64,000 nt of DNA from the NCBI RefSeq assembly GCF_029338255.1, contig NZ_CP119787.1, positions 2,418,001 through 2,482,000 of the forward strand. The letters are read 5' to 3'. This DNA is from Haloarcula halobia. GTDB lineage: Archaea > Halobacteriota > Halobacteria > Halobacteriales > Haloarculaceae. Position numbers and translations under genes: made by a program. This document shows positions 23,463 through 31,852 of the stretch, piece after piece; position 1 is the stretch's first letter, and the number at the start of each line of letters is the position of its first letter. A model generated the notes under the pieces. That model had not been told where the DNA came from. It ran no database searches and saw only the letters and a program-made list of their open reading frames with translations.

Positions 23463-24221
23463 ATGGTCGATGGTGTTATAAGCCCGTTTGCCATGTGTTA
23501 TTTAATGGGTGATTCTGAATCTCCCTCTAACACACAGGGCGTCGTTGCGGTCAGGTTCGCGGTGTCCGACCCGACGTATCCGTTTGTCGGGGTAACGCAA
23601 GAAGCGGATTGTAGGGTCGAACTCGAAAAGATGATACCGCGGGGATCGGGCAAGTTTGCGGAGTTTTTCACCATCATGGGTGCCGATCCGGATCGTATCC
23701 TCGACCTTGCCCAATCAAACGACTTCGTCGAACCCCGACTCGTTGCGAGGTATGAAGACGGTGGCCTCTACGAATTTGTCGTAGAGGGGTTCTGTCCCGC
23801 GCGGGATCTGGCCGAACTCGGGGCTATTCCGCAAGAGGTGGTGGGTGAGAACGGGAAGGGGCACATCGGTGTCGAAATACCACCGACTGAAAACCCATCC
23901 AGCATCGTCGAGGAGTTCCTCGACGACCATCCCTCGGCGACCGTAGTTGCCAAAGAGACGAAAGAACGCTCAACACCGCTATTTACGATTGAAGAGCTTC
24001 AACAGGTAATGGACGACCGGCTCACCGAGCGACAGAGAGAACTACTTCTGGCCGCGTACGATGCTGGATATTACGAACGATCACCCGAAACAACTGGCGA
24101 AGAGATCGCCGATGCGTTCGGGATTAGTCCCGCGACGGTTTCACAACACCTCCACGCCGCCGAACGCAAACTCATCTCACTACTGAGCCAAGAGAACAGC
24201 TCGTTTCAAAGCAAACAGTAG
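23463..24221 (+). CDS. Bacterio-opsin-activator-type HTH-10 regulator
   Basis: 252 residues from ATG 23463; a second start at 23505 (MGDSESPSN) would remove 14 residues. The N-terminal about 180 residues form the beta-rich Bat-type domain. The last about 55 residues are the HTH-10 domain (Pfam PF04967) with LTERQRELLLAAYDAGYYE and DAFGISPATVSQHLHAAERKL. Such proteins are haloarchaeal transcription factors. No PAS or GAF sensor is fused, so the signal must come from a partner, perhaps the divergent HalOD1 protein. Codon use is less G+C-biased than in the surrounding genes. Confidence 0.85.
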   Translation: MVDGVISPFAMCYLMGDSESPSNTQGVVAVRFAVSDPTYPFVGVTQEADCRVELEKMIPRGSGKFAEFFTIMGADPDRILDLAQSNDFVEPRLVARYEDGGLYEFVVEGFCPARDLAELGAIPQEVVGENGKGHIGVEIPPTENPSSIVEEFLDDHPSATVVAKETKERSTPLFTIEELQQVMDDRLTERQRELLLAAYDAGYYERSPETTGEEIADAFGISPATVSQHLHAAERKLISLLSQENSSFQSKQ

Positions 24222-24315
24222 TTTCGAATGTTTCAACAGAGCCACCGAGACGACCGACGGACCGACGCGACACCAATGACAAGCGTTTAGCCGCTGATGG
24301 TGGTACGCCCGTGAA

Positions 24316-25434
24316 ATGGCACTGCCGCACGTCGCCGCGTTCACCGATACGTACCTGCCGACGGTCAACGGCGTGACCTACACGGTCGAGACGTGGCGCG
24401 ACCGCTGGCAGGCCCGCGGCGGGCGGATGGACGTGGTCTACCCGGCGAGCGACCACGAGGCCAGGGACGGCGAGTACCCCGTCCGGAGCCTCCCGTTCCC
24501 GTTCTACGAGGGCTTTCGCCTGGGGATGCCACAGATTCCCGACGCCGTCGCGGACGCTGACCTGGTCCACGCCCACACCCCATTCAGCCTCGGCATGGGC
24601 GGCCAGCGACTCGCCCGCAAGCTCGAGGTGCCGCTGGTCGCCTCCTACCACACGCCGACCGGAGAGTACGCCGAGTACGTCGCGTTCAACGGCACCGTCG
24701 AGGCGGCGGTCCAGGCCGGCGCCGAGAGCTACGAGCGGTGGTTCCTGGACCGCGCGGCGGTAGTCCTCGTGCCGAGCGAGCGCACGGCCGGGCACGTCCG
24801 CGAGACGGTCGGTACAGACGCGCGCGTCGAGGTCATCCCGAACGGCGTCGACACCGACTTCTTCGAACCCGTCGACGCGGCGGCGTTCCGGGACCGCCAC
24901 GACCTGCCCGAGGGGCCGCTCGTGGGCTACACGGGGCGCCACGGCTACGAGAAGTGTCTCGGCGACATCCTCGAGGCCTGCGAGGGCCTCGAGGCCACGG
25001 TCGTATTCGGCGGCGACGGGCCAGCACGCGAGCACCTCGAGGCGGAAGCCGCCGAGCGAGACATCGACGTCCGGTTCCTGGGCTTCCTGGACCGGGCGGA
25101 ACTCCCCGCACTGTACGCGGCACTCGACGTCTTCGCGTTCCCGAGTCCGGTCGAGACCCAGGGGCTGGTCGCCCTGGAGGCCAACTGCTGTGGGACGCCC
25201 GTGGCCGGCGTCGACGCGGGCGCGCTCCGGAACACCATCCACGACGGGCAGACGGGGTACTCCTACGAGGAAGGGGACATCGAGGGGTTCCGCCGGGCCA
25301 TCGAGCGCGTCCTCGACGAGGGCGAAACGCTTCGACAGCGGTGTCTCGACCGGCGGGAGCGCGTCAGCGTCGAGCACGCGGTCGACCGGCTCGAGTCGGT
25401 CTACGACGACGTGCTGGCGACGGCGCGACGGTGA
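24316..25434 (+). CDS. GT4-family glycosyltransferase (mannosyltransferase-like)
   Basis: 372 residues from ATG 24316. The N-terminal domain starts FTDTYLPTVNGVTYTVETW, a pattern typical of GT4 enzymes acting on lipid or phospho-inositol acceptors. Then come LVHAHTPFSLGMGG, VIPNGVDTDFFEP, VGYTGRHGYEKCLGDIL and the donor-binding segment PVETQGLVALEANCCGTPV (E-x7-E motif). It may decorate a membrane lipid or polysaccharide; the acceptor is unknown. It has its own promoter region. It does not abut the glycosyltransferase at 21504, which lies on the same strand about 1.8 kb upstream. Confidence 0.85.
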   Translation: MALPHVAAFTDTYLPTVNGVTYTVETWRDRWQARGGRMDVVYPASDHEARDGEYPVRSLPFPFYEGFRLGMPQIPDAVADADLVHAHTPFSLGMGGQRLARKLEVPLVASYHTPTGEYAEYVAFNGTVEAAVQAGAESYERWFLDRAAVVLVPSERTAGHVRETVGTDARVEVIPNGVDTDFFEPVDAAAFRDRHDLPEGPLVGYTGRHGYEKCLGDILEACEGLEATVVFGGDGPAREHLEAEAAERDIDVRFLGFLDRAELPALYAALDVFAFPSPVETQGLVALEANCCGTPVAGVDAGALRNTIHDGQTGYSYEEGDIEGFRRAIERVLDEGETLRQRCLDRRERVSVEHAVDRLESVYDDVLATARR

Positions 25435-25506
25435 CAGAGCGCCAGCGGGGTACTGGAGGCGAGCCGCCTCGACCGTGTCTGTCTTCGGGACGTAAGCGGG
25501 GCGCGA

Positions 25507-25689
25507 TTACTCGCGCGAGTGGCTCATCCCGACCCCAAAGGCGACGCCGTTGACGAGGCCCAGCGCCAGGCCGAAGTAGAAGTTACCCAGGGCGACCGCC
25601 AGGACGAGACCGACGCCGGCTCCCAGGGCGACGCCCTTCAGGACGGTCGGCCAGTGCAGCCAGTCGACGCCGAGACGCGGGACGTTCAT
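25507..25689 (-). CDS. Small two-helix membrane protein
   Basis: 60 residues from ATG 25689 (MNVPRLGVDWLHWPTVLKG). Two glycine-rich hydrophobic helices (about 18-34 and 36-54) are followed by a short charged end (MSHSRE). A longer in-frame frame would add an Arg/Pro-rich segment unlike a haloarchaeal protein, so it is not used. Similar tiny glycine-zipper-like membrane proteins occur in haloarchaea without known function. Confidence 0.65.
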   Translation of the reverse strand: MNVPRLGVDWLHWPTVLKGVALGAGVGLVLAVALGNFYFGLALGLVNGVAFGVGMSHSRE

Positions 25690-25806
25690 CGTTTCTCCTA
25701 CGCGCGCTGTAGGCAAAAAGCTACCAGCGGGAACGGGGGTCGGAGTGCGGTGACGACGACGGCCGCGGTACCTATTTGTTACTGGAGTGACCAATTTTCC
25801 GGTGAG

Positions 25807-26121
25807 ATGGATGATAGTGACTCCGACGACGACGCCGGCCCGCAGGAACGAATCATCGAACGTCAGGTCGACCCGGTGCCGGGGGAAGCCAACGTCCGAC
25901 TCCTGGAGACCATCGCCGACGTGGAGGGGGTCGACGCCACCGACCTCCCGCGCCTCTATCCGTGGCTCGACGAGATTCTGAAGAACCTCTTCAGCGACCC
26001 GCCGGCCGACGAGGCCCAGACGGAGGTCACGTTCTCGTACTACGGCTACAGATTCACGGTCACACAGGACGGGAGGATAACCATGCGGAAACTCGGCTCG
26101 CTGCCCGACGACGTAGCGTAG
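25807..26121 (+). CDS. HalOD1 output-domain protein
   Basis: 104 residues from ATG 25807, with a very acidic start (MDDSDSDDDAGPQE). The domain follows: VRLLETIADVEGVDATDLPR, LYPWLDEILKNLF, then TEVTFSYYGYRFTVTQDGRI. It is convergent with gatA; its stop codon directly abuts the gatA stop on the other strand. Role unknown, as for the other HalOD1 proteins here. Confidence 0.82.
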   Translation: MDDSDSDDDAGPQERIIERQVDPVPGEANVRLLETIADVEGVDATDLPRLYPWLDEILKNLFSDPPADEAQTEVTFSYYGYRFTVTQDGRITMRKLGSLPDDVA

Positions 26122-27399
26122 TCAGGCCAGCGCGCTGCCGGCGCGGACGAGCGTCCGCTCGCCGAAGGCCGGCCCCACGAGCTGGAGGCCCACGGGGAGC
26201 CCCTCGTCGGTCTCGCCGGCGGGCACGGAGATCGCCGGGAGGTTCGCCAGGTTGACCGGCGTCGTGTTGGCGTCGGCGAGGTACATCGTCAGCGGGTCCT
26301 CGAGGCTCTCGCCGCGTTTCATGGGCGGCACCGGCATCGTCGGCGAGGCCAGCACGTCGGCGTCCTCGAGGGCCTCGTCGAAGTCCCGTTTGACCCAGGC
26401 ACGGGCGTCCTGTGCCTTCTTGTAGTACTTGTCGTGGTAGCCGGCCGAGAGGGCGTAGGTGCCCAGCAGGATGCGGCGCTTGACCTCCTCGCCGAAGCCC
26501 TCCTCGCGGGCCTTCGCGAACGACTCGTTCCAGTTGCCGTCGTAGCCGCCCGACTTGCCGTAGCGGACGCCGTCGAACCGGGCGAGGTTCGAAGAGGCCT
26601 CGGACATCGCGATGACGTAGTAGGCCTCGACGGCGTGTTCGACGGAGGGGAGGTCGACCTCGTGGTAGGTCGCGCCCTGCGCCTCGAGTTCGCTCATCGC
26701 GTCCCAGAACGTCTCGACGACGGCGTCGTCGGCCCCGTCGAGCAGTTCGGTCGGGACGCCGATGGAGAGGCCGTCGACGTCACCGTCGGCGGCGTCGGCG
26801 TACGACTCCTCGCCGTCGGGGGCCTCGCGGGTCGTCGCGTCGTGTTCGTCCGGCCCGGCAATGACCTCGAGCAGTTCGGCGGCCTCCTCGACAGTCGGCG
26901 CGATGGGGCCGATCTGTTCGAGGCTGTTCGCGTAGGCCACGAGGCCGTACCGGGAGACCAGGCCGTAGGTGGGCTTGATGCCGACGACGCCACAGAAGGC
27001 GGCCGGACAGCGGATGGAACCACCGGTGTCCGAGCCGAGTGCCAGGTCCGCGTCGCCCGCGGCGACGACGGCGGCGGAGCCACCGGAGGACCCGCCGGGG
27101 ACCCGCCCCTCGGCGACGGGGTTCTCGACGGGGCCATAGGCCGACGTCTCCGTCGTCGTGCCCATCCCGAACTCGTCCATGTTGGTCTTGCCGGGGATGG
27201 TCGCGCCGGCGGCTTTCAGGCGCTCGACGACGGTCGCGTCGTACGGCGGGACGTACTCCTCGAGCATCTTCGAGCCACAGGTCGTCCGGACGCCCGCCGT
27301 GGAGATGTTGTCCTTGACCGCGACGGTCCGGCCGGCGAGTGGCCCGTCGTCGCTGCCCTCGATGCGCTCGGCCGTGACGTAGCCGTTGTAGTCGGTCAT
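26122..27399 (-). CDS. gatA: Glu-tRNA(Gln)/Asp-tRNA(Asn) amidotransferase subunit A
   Basis: 425 residues from ATG 27399. The amidase-signature catalytic residues are all present: the Lys in TVAVKDNIS, the cis-Ser and neighbours in GGSSGGSAAVVAAG, and the nucleophilic Ser in GSDTGGSIRCPAAFCG. With GatC and GatB, GatA releases ammonia from glutamine and amidates misacylated tRNA; haloarchaea lacking AsnRS use it for Asn-tRNA. The start follows the gatC stop by one base, so the pair is coupled. gatB is not in the window. Confidence 0.93.
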   Translation of the reverse strand: MTDYNGYVTAERIEGSDDGPLAGRTVAVKDNISTAGVRTTCGSKMLEEYVPPYDATVVERLKAAGATIPGKTNMDEFGMGTTTETSAYGPVENPVAEGRVPGGSSGGSAAVVAAGDADLALGSDTGGSIRCPAAFCGVVGIKPTYGLVSRYGLVAYANSLEQIGPIAPTVEEAAELLEVIAGPDEHDATTREAPDGEESYADAADGDVDGLSIGVPTELLDGADDAVVETFWDAMSELEAQGATYHEVDLPSVEHAVEAYYVIAMSEASSNLARFDGVRYGKSGGYDGNWNESFAKAREEGFGEEVKRRILLGTYALSAGYHDKYYKKAQDARAWVKRDFDEALEDADVLASPTMPVPPMKRGESLEDPLTMYLADANTTPVNLANLPAISVPAGETDEGLPVGLQLVGPAFGERTLVRAGSALA

Positions 27400-27400
27400 C

Positions 27401-27679
27401 TCACGACACCTTCGGCCCCTTGAACTGGCCCGCCTCGGCCTCGGGGGCGTTCCGGAGCGCTTCCTCCTGGCTGAGACACTCGTGGACCTCGTCCGGGCGC
27501 ATGACGTTCGCGAGGTCGGCCTCGCGCTCTGTCTCGGGCACCTCGTCGAGTGCCTCGAACGCTTCGAGGATGTCACCGAACTGCTCGGTGAACCGCTCGA
27601 CCTCGTCGGCCTCGAGGTCGACGCGCGCGAGTTCCGCGACGTGTCGGACCTCCTCGGGGTCGACGGCGTTGTCGCTCAT
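27401..27679 (-). CDS. gatC: Glu-tRNA(Gln)/Asp-tRNA(Asn) amidotransferase subunit C
   Basis: 92 residues. The GatC features are clear: EEVRHVAELARVDLEADEVERF at the start and MRPDEVHECLSQEEALRNAPE towards the end, which threads between GatA and GatB. It is upstream of and coupled to gatA. The length matches archaeal GatC. About 225 bp of A+T-rich intergenic DNA separates it from the divergent tfb gene. Confidence 0.92.
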   Translation of the reverse strand: MSDNAVDPEEVRHVAELARVDLEADEVERFTEQFGDILEAFEALDEVPETEREADLANVMRPDEVHECLSQEEALRNAPEAEAGQFKGPKVS

Positions 27680-27826
27680 GTCTCCGGGGTAAACTGGCCC
27701 GGCAGTAAGCGTTTCGAAACGACGACCCCCAAACTAGGTTGGGTAATTACTGAAGGTGGAGGCTCACTAACGTATCTAACAACAGAATTTATGGAATTGG
27801 AAAGAATACCTTCGAATGAGAGCAAA

Positions 27827-27835
27827 GGATTTAAG
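27827..27835 (+). promoter_or_regulatory. TATA box of tfb
   Basis: GGATTTAAG preceded by a purine-rich AGCAAA. It lies about 70 bp before ATG 27904, predicting a leader of about 45 bases. The region upstream (about 27740-27825) is unusually A+T-rich and may carry further control sites for the divergent gatCA and tfb genes. Confidence 0.5.
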
Positions 27836-27903
27836 TCGCCCGAGCCACAACAGAACGTTACAGAAGGCGTTTTCCGGGTCTCCGACCCGTCTGTCCGTAA
27901 CCA

Positions 27904-28872
27904 ATGACCGATACGACCATCCGCCGATACACGAGTGAGCGCGAGACCGAAGACCAGCAGGCCACAGAGGAAACGGCAGTCGTCTGTCCGGAGTGTGGTG
28001 GCTCCCTGGTCTCCGATAGCGAACGCGGCGAAACTGTCTGTGAAGACTGCGGGCTCGTGGTCGAAGAAGACGAGATCGACCCCGGCCCCGAGTGGCGAGC
28101 GTTCGACTCGACGGAGAAGGACAAGAAGTCCCGCGTCGGCGCGCCGACGACGAACATGATGCACGACAAGGGCCTGTCGACCAACATCGGCTGGCAGGAC
28201 AAGGACGCCTACGGCAACTCCCTGTCCTCCCGCCAGCGCGAGAAGATGCAGCGCCTGCGCACCTGGAACGAGCGGTTCCGAACCCGCGACTCCAAGGAGC
28301 GCAACCTCAAGCAGGCGCTGGGTGAGATAGACCGCATGGCCTCTGCCCTGGGACTCCCGGAGAACGTCCGGGAGACGGCCAGCGTCATCTACCGCCGTGC
28401 GCTCGACGAGAACCTGCTGCCCGGCCGGTCCATCGAGGGCGTCGCGACGTCCTCGCTGTACGCGGCCGCCCGCCAGGCCGGGACCCCCCGCTCGCTCGAC
28501 GAGATTACGAGCGTCTCCCGCGTCGAGAAAGACGAGATCGCCCGGACCTACCGCTATGTCGTCCGCGAACTGAGCCTCGAGATCCAGCCCGCCGACCCCG
28601 AGAGTTACGTCCCCCGCTTCGCCTCGGACCTGGACCTCACCGAGGAGGTCGAGCGCCGGGCCCGCCAGCTCCTCCAGAACGCAAAGGAACAGGGCGTCCA
28701 CTCGGGCAAGTCTCCGGTGGGTCTCGCGGCCGCGGCCGTCTACGCGGCCTCCCTGCTGACAAACGAGAAGGTCACCCAGAGCGAGGTCAGCGAGGTGGCA
28801 AACATCTCCGAGGTCACCATCCGCAACCGCTACCACGAACTGCTCGAGGCCGAGGACAGCGTCCACCCCTAG
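27904..28872 (+). CDS. tfb: Transcription initiation factor IIB (TFB)
   Basis: 322 residues. The zinc ribbon is CPECGGSL...CEDCG at about residues 28-50, followed by the B-reader/B-linker (PEWRAFDSTEKDKKSRVGAP). Two cyclin repeats follow, from about 115 to 315, with RSIEGVATSSLYAAARQAG and GKSPVGLAAAAVYAAS. TFB recruits RNA polymerase to TATA/TBP and BRE. Haloarchaea carry several tfb paralogues; this full-length form with a normal B-finger looks like a major one. Separate leader and promoter. Confidence 0.95.
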   Translation: MTDTTIRRYTSERETEDQQATEETAVVCPECGGSLVSDSERGETVCEDCGLVVEEDEIDPGPEWRAFDSTEKDKKSRVGAPTTNMMHDKGLSTNIGWQDKDAYGNSLSSRQREKMQRLRTWNERFRTRDSKERNLKQALGEIDRMASALGLPENVRETASVIYRRALDENLLPGRSIEGVATSSLYAAARQAGTPRSLDEITSVSRVEKDEIARTYRYVVRELSLEIQPADPESYVPRFASDLDLTEEVERRARQLLQNAKEQGVHSGKSPVGLAAAAVYAASLLTNEKVTQSEVSEVANISEVTIRNRYHELLEAEDSVHP

Positions 28873-28913
28873 CAGACCGTAACCTAGACTTCCCGGAGGG
28901 CCCTCCGGCCGGT

Positions 28914-29390
28914 ATGGAGACCACCCGTCACTTCGTCGCCACCGTCTACGTCGTCAGCGACGGCGCCGTCGCGCTCCACGAACACGACAAACTGGGGATG
29001 TGGCTCCCCGCGGGCGGCCACATCGACCGGGACGAACTTCCCCACGAGGCGGCTCTGCGCGAGACGCGCGAGGAACTGGGCCTGGACGTGGACCTGGTCG
29101 CCCCGAAAGAACAGATCGCCAGCGAGACGGTGCGCTCGATACCCCAGCCACAGCACTTCCTGCTCGAGGACATCAACGTCGACGCGAGCGGGGCGGTGGG
29201 CCACCAGCACATCGACTTCATCTTCTACGGCGCAGCGGGGAGTCGCGACATCGACCCCGGACCGGGCGAGCAACCCGCCGAGGACTGGGGCTGGTTCACG
29301 CCCGAGGCCCTGCGGGACGACGCCGACCGGTTCCCCGAGGACGTAGTCGAGGTGGGACAGCGCGCGATCGCCGCGGTCGAGGGGCGGTAA
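28914..29390 (+). CDS. Nudix hydrolase
   Basis: 158 residues from ATG 28914. The complete Nudix box G-x5-E-x7-RE-x2-EE-x-G-L is seen at about residues 40-62 (GGHIDRDELPHEAALRETRE, then ELGL). The N-terminus METTRHFVATVYVV places the first strand correctly. Substrate (nucleoside diphosphate derivative) unknown. It starts about 40 bp after the tfb stop and is followed by a USP gene with its own promoter. Confidence 0.88.
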   Translation: METTRHFVATVYVVSDGAVALHEHDKLGMWLPAGGHIDRDELPHEAALRETREELGLDVDLVAPKEQIASETVRSIPQPQHFLLEDINVDASGAVGHQHIDFIFYGAAGSRDIDPGPGEQPAEDWGWFTPEALRDDADRFPEDVVEVGQRAIAAVEGR

Positions 29391-29421
29391 CTTTTTATCA
29401 AATTGACACGAACGTGCTAGC

Positions 29422-29850
29422 ATGTATCGTGTTCTGCTTCCCATCGACAGCAACGTAGAACGGGCCACGGCACAGGCAAGCGCCGTACTCGACCTGCCCC
29501 ACGCCAGCGATTCGGTGACCGCGACAGTCCTGCACGTCTTCGAGGACGAGGTGACAGCGGAGAAGACGTCCATCGAACAGACCACCTCCGGGAAGAAGAT
29601 GCTCCAGATGCTGCGCGACGCGGGCGTCGACGTCGAGACGGTGAGCGTCCACGGCGACCCCGAGGAACGGATCGTCACCGCCGCTGCGAAGCGCGAGGCG
29701 GACATGATCATCCTCGGCGGGCGCAAGCGCTCGCCCCTCGGCGCACTCGTCTTCGGGAGCGTCAGTCAGGCCGTCATCCTCGATTCCGACCGTCCGGTGA
29801 CGGTCACGGGGAGCGGCGTCGACGGAACGGCCGAGTCGTCGCCGGCGTGA
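29422..29850 (+). CDS. Universal stress protein, single domain
   Basis: 142 residues (MYRVLLPIDSNVERATAQ). The glycine loop (ILGGRKRSPLGALVFGSVSQ) is G-x2-x-variant: GGRKRSPLGALVFGS keeps G and GS but the second Gly of the classic motif is replaced by Lys/Arg. ATP binding is therefore less certain than in the other two USPs here. A TATA-like ACTTTTTATC (29390-29399) precedes it. The 3' end overlaps the convergent asparagine-synthase-like gene by 47 bp. Confidence 0.85.
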   Translation: MYRVLLPIDSNVERATAQASAVLDLPHASDSVTATVLHVFEDEVTAEKTSIEQTTSGKKMLQMLRDAGVDVETVSVHGDPEERIVTAAAKREADMIILGGRKRSPLGALVFGSVSQAVILDSDRPVTVTGSGVDGTAESSPA

Positions 29851-30931
29851 GCGACTCGACGTACTGTGTGACGTGGTCGTCCATCCGGCGCTTGTAGCCG
29901 GCCTGCCGGGCCAGTCGGTCGAGTTCGCGCGCGACCAGCGAGCCGTACTGCGCGGCCTTCTTGTCACGCGTCGCGACGGCCTCGGGGAGCGAGCCCAGTG
30001 CTACCTGTCTGAGCGCCCACTTGCGCGTCTCGCCGTCGACGAGCATCCGGTCGTCGAGGCGAAGCGCCGCGCGGACCACGGCGTCGTGTAACAGCGGCGC
30101 GACCGGTTCGACGCCGGCGGCCCGTAGCGCGAGCACGTCCCGCTCGAGCTGGTCTGGCAGCGTCGCGACCACCTCGCGCTGGGCGCCCCGGACCGTGTCT
30201 GCCTCGACCCGGGGGTCCTCGGGGGCCTTCGCCACCTTCGCGTAGCCGCCGAACAGTTCGTCGGCCCCCTGGCCGACGGCGAGCCGGTCGAACCCGTCCG
30301 CGGCGACCCGCTCGGCCGTGAGATACAGCGGAAGCGCTATCTGGATCGCCATCGCGTTCGTCCGGCCGGTGGCGGCGACGAGTTCGGGGACCGCCCGTTC
30401 GAGCGCGTCGTGGGTCAGTTCCACGACGGTCAGGTCGCGGTCGAGCGCCGCGGCGGCCGAACGGGCTGCCTCGACATCGTGGCTCTCCCGGAAGCCGGCG
30501 ACGTACAGCGGCGCGTCGAGGCGCGCCGCGAGCAGCGCGGAGTCGACGCCGCCCGAGAAGGCGAGGGCCAGTCCGTCGGTGTCGACGGCGTCGATGCGCC
30601 TCTCGACGGCCTCGCGGACGGCCTCGACGGCCGTCCCGCGGTCCGCGTACGCGGCCGGGGCCGGGAGCGACCAGACCGAGCGGGCCCCAGCGTCGTCGCG
30701 GACGTACCCTGCGGGGAACGGTTCCGGCGTCTCGAGGTCCGACGGGTCGTGGCTCCAGACGTCGGCCGGGAGCTGCTCCCCCGAGGCGTCACGTTCGACG
30801 AACAGCGGGTATCGGCCGAGCACGTCGCGCACGAGCGCACCCTCGAGGTCGCCGGAGAACCCGCCGGTCCCCGGCAGTGGCTCGCGGGAGGCGAGCGCGG
30901 CCCGGACGACCTCGGGGTCGGCGCCCTGCAT
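29804..30931 (-). CDS. Asparagine-synthase-like ATP-pyrophosphatase, no glutaminase Cys
   Basis: 375 residues. The PP-loop LALAFSGGVDSALLAARL lies at about 122-140, and GQGADELFGGYAKV matches the asparagine synthetase C-terminal domain. The first about 100 residues keep a shadow of a class II amidotransferase end (LVRDVLGRYPLFVER, EPFPAGYVRDDAG) but start MQGADPEVV, with no N-terminal catalytic Cys. It therefore should use free ammonia or activate another carboxylate. It is one base-coupled to the PHP-domain gene upstream (stop TGA and start ATG overlap), so the two likely work together. Possible substrate unknown. Confidence 0.8.
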   Translation of the reverse strand: MQGADPEVVRAALASREPLPGTGGFSGDLEGALVRDVLGRYPLFVERDASGEQLPADVWSHDPSDLETPEPFPAGYVRDDAGARSVWSLPAPAAYADRGTAVEAVREAVERRIDAVDTDGLALAFSGGVDSALLAARLDAPLYVAGFRESHDVEAARSAAAALDRDLTVVELTHDALERAVPELVAATGRTNAMAIQIALPLYLTAERVAADGFDRLAVGQGADELFGGYAKVAKAPEDPRVEADTVRGAQREVVATLPDQLERDVLALRAAGVEPVAPLLHDAVVRAALRLDDRMLVDGETRKWALRQVALGSLPEAVATRDKKAAQYGSLVARELDRLARQAGYKRRMDDHVTQYVESLTPATTRPFRRRRSP

Positions 30932-31617
30932 CAGTCCAGGTAGGTCGAGAGGCGGTTGACGACGCGGCGCTTCGCGCCCCCGGCGGCCTGGCGGAAGCTG
31001 ATGCGCCAGGGCGTCCGCTCGCCCTCGACGGTGGTCCGGCCGTCGGCGATGGCCGAGAGGATTGCCGCGACGGAGCGTTCGTCCGCGTCGACGTTCGTGA
31101 CCGCCTGGCCGACCATCTCCGCGATGTGGGCGTCGCTCCCGGCCGTCATCGGCAGACTGCGGCGGCGCGCGAAGCGTTCGGCCTGTCGGTTCGACCGCCC
31201 GGTCAGCAGTCGGGAGTTGTACACCTCGATGGCGTCGGCCGTGGCGAGTTCGTCCTTCGAGATGTGTTCTAAGACGCCGTGGCGCGACTCCTGGAAGGGA
31301 TGGGGGACGACCGCGAGGCCGCCCTGCTCGCGGATGCGGTCGAGCGTCTCGCCGAAGGAAAGGCCCTGCGGGATCGCCTCCTGGATGCCCAGCGCGAGGA
31401 CGTGGCCGGCGGCACAGGTCACCTCCATGCCCGGAATCCCGACGAGGTCGTACTCCGGTGCGAGCTGGGCGGCCCGGAGACTGGCGTCGATCTCGTCGTG
31501 GTCGGTGACTGCGAGTGCGTCCAGCCCGACGGCGCTGGCCTGCTCTAGAAGGAGTTCGACGGAGTCACGGCCGTCGTAGGACAGCGACGAATGCGTGTGG
31601 AGCTCGACCGACAGCAC
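30931..31617 (-). CDS. PHP-domain metal-dependent phosphoesterase
   Basis: 228 residues from a GTG start at 31617 (reads LSVELHTHSSLSYDG after the initiator). The PHP metal motifs are seen: HTHSSLSYDG, DALAVTDHDEID, and later PHPFQESRHG and GSDAHIAEMVG. PHP proteins of this size are trinucleotide/RNase AM-type or polyphosphate-ester phosphoesterases. It is translationally coupled to the downstream asparagine-synthase-like gene, a pairing I recall from other haloarchaea but cannot explain. Confidence 0.85.
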   Translation of the reverse strand: MLSVELHTHSSLSYDGRDSVELLLEQASAVGLDALAVTDHDEIDASLRAAQLAPEYDLVGIPGMEVTCAAGHVLALGIQEAIPQGLSFGETLDRIREQGGLAVVPHPFQESRHGVLEHISKDELATADAIEVYNSRLLTGRSNRQAERFARRRSLPMTAGSDAHIAEMVGQAVTNVDADERSVAAILSAIADGRTTVEGERTPWRISFRQAAGGAKRRVVNRLSTYLD

Positions 31618-31852
31618 AGGTGGCGGTTAGCAATGCCCCGGCAAAAACGCCCCGATACGCGTCGCGGCCGAAAACCGACCGTCCGTGCCCACCGGACGGT
31701 ATCCCGACCGACCAGTTCCCTCCCCCGTCAAGTCACCAGTCTGGCGCGGGTGTGCAGTGCGACCGCTCACAGGTCGTGACTGCGTGCGGAGATACTGGCG
31801 CGACGGGAATCAACGCCTACCCCGACGATTTCGGGTGTTGAAAGACGGCGCC
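31618..31852. other. Intergenic stretch between PHP and radical SAM genes
   Basis: About 235 bp holding the region upstream of the GTG-started PHP gene and the end of the radical SAM operon. No gene is supported. No strong hairpin or T-run was noticed. Confidence 0.4.
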
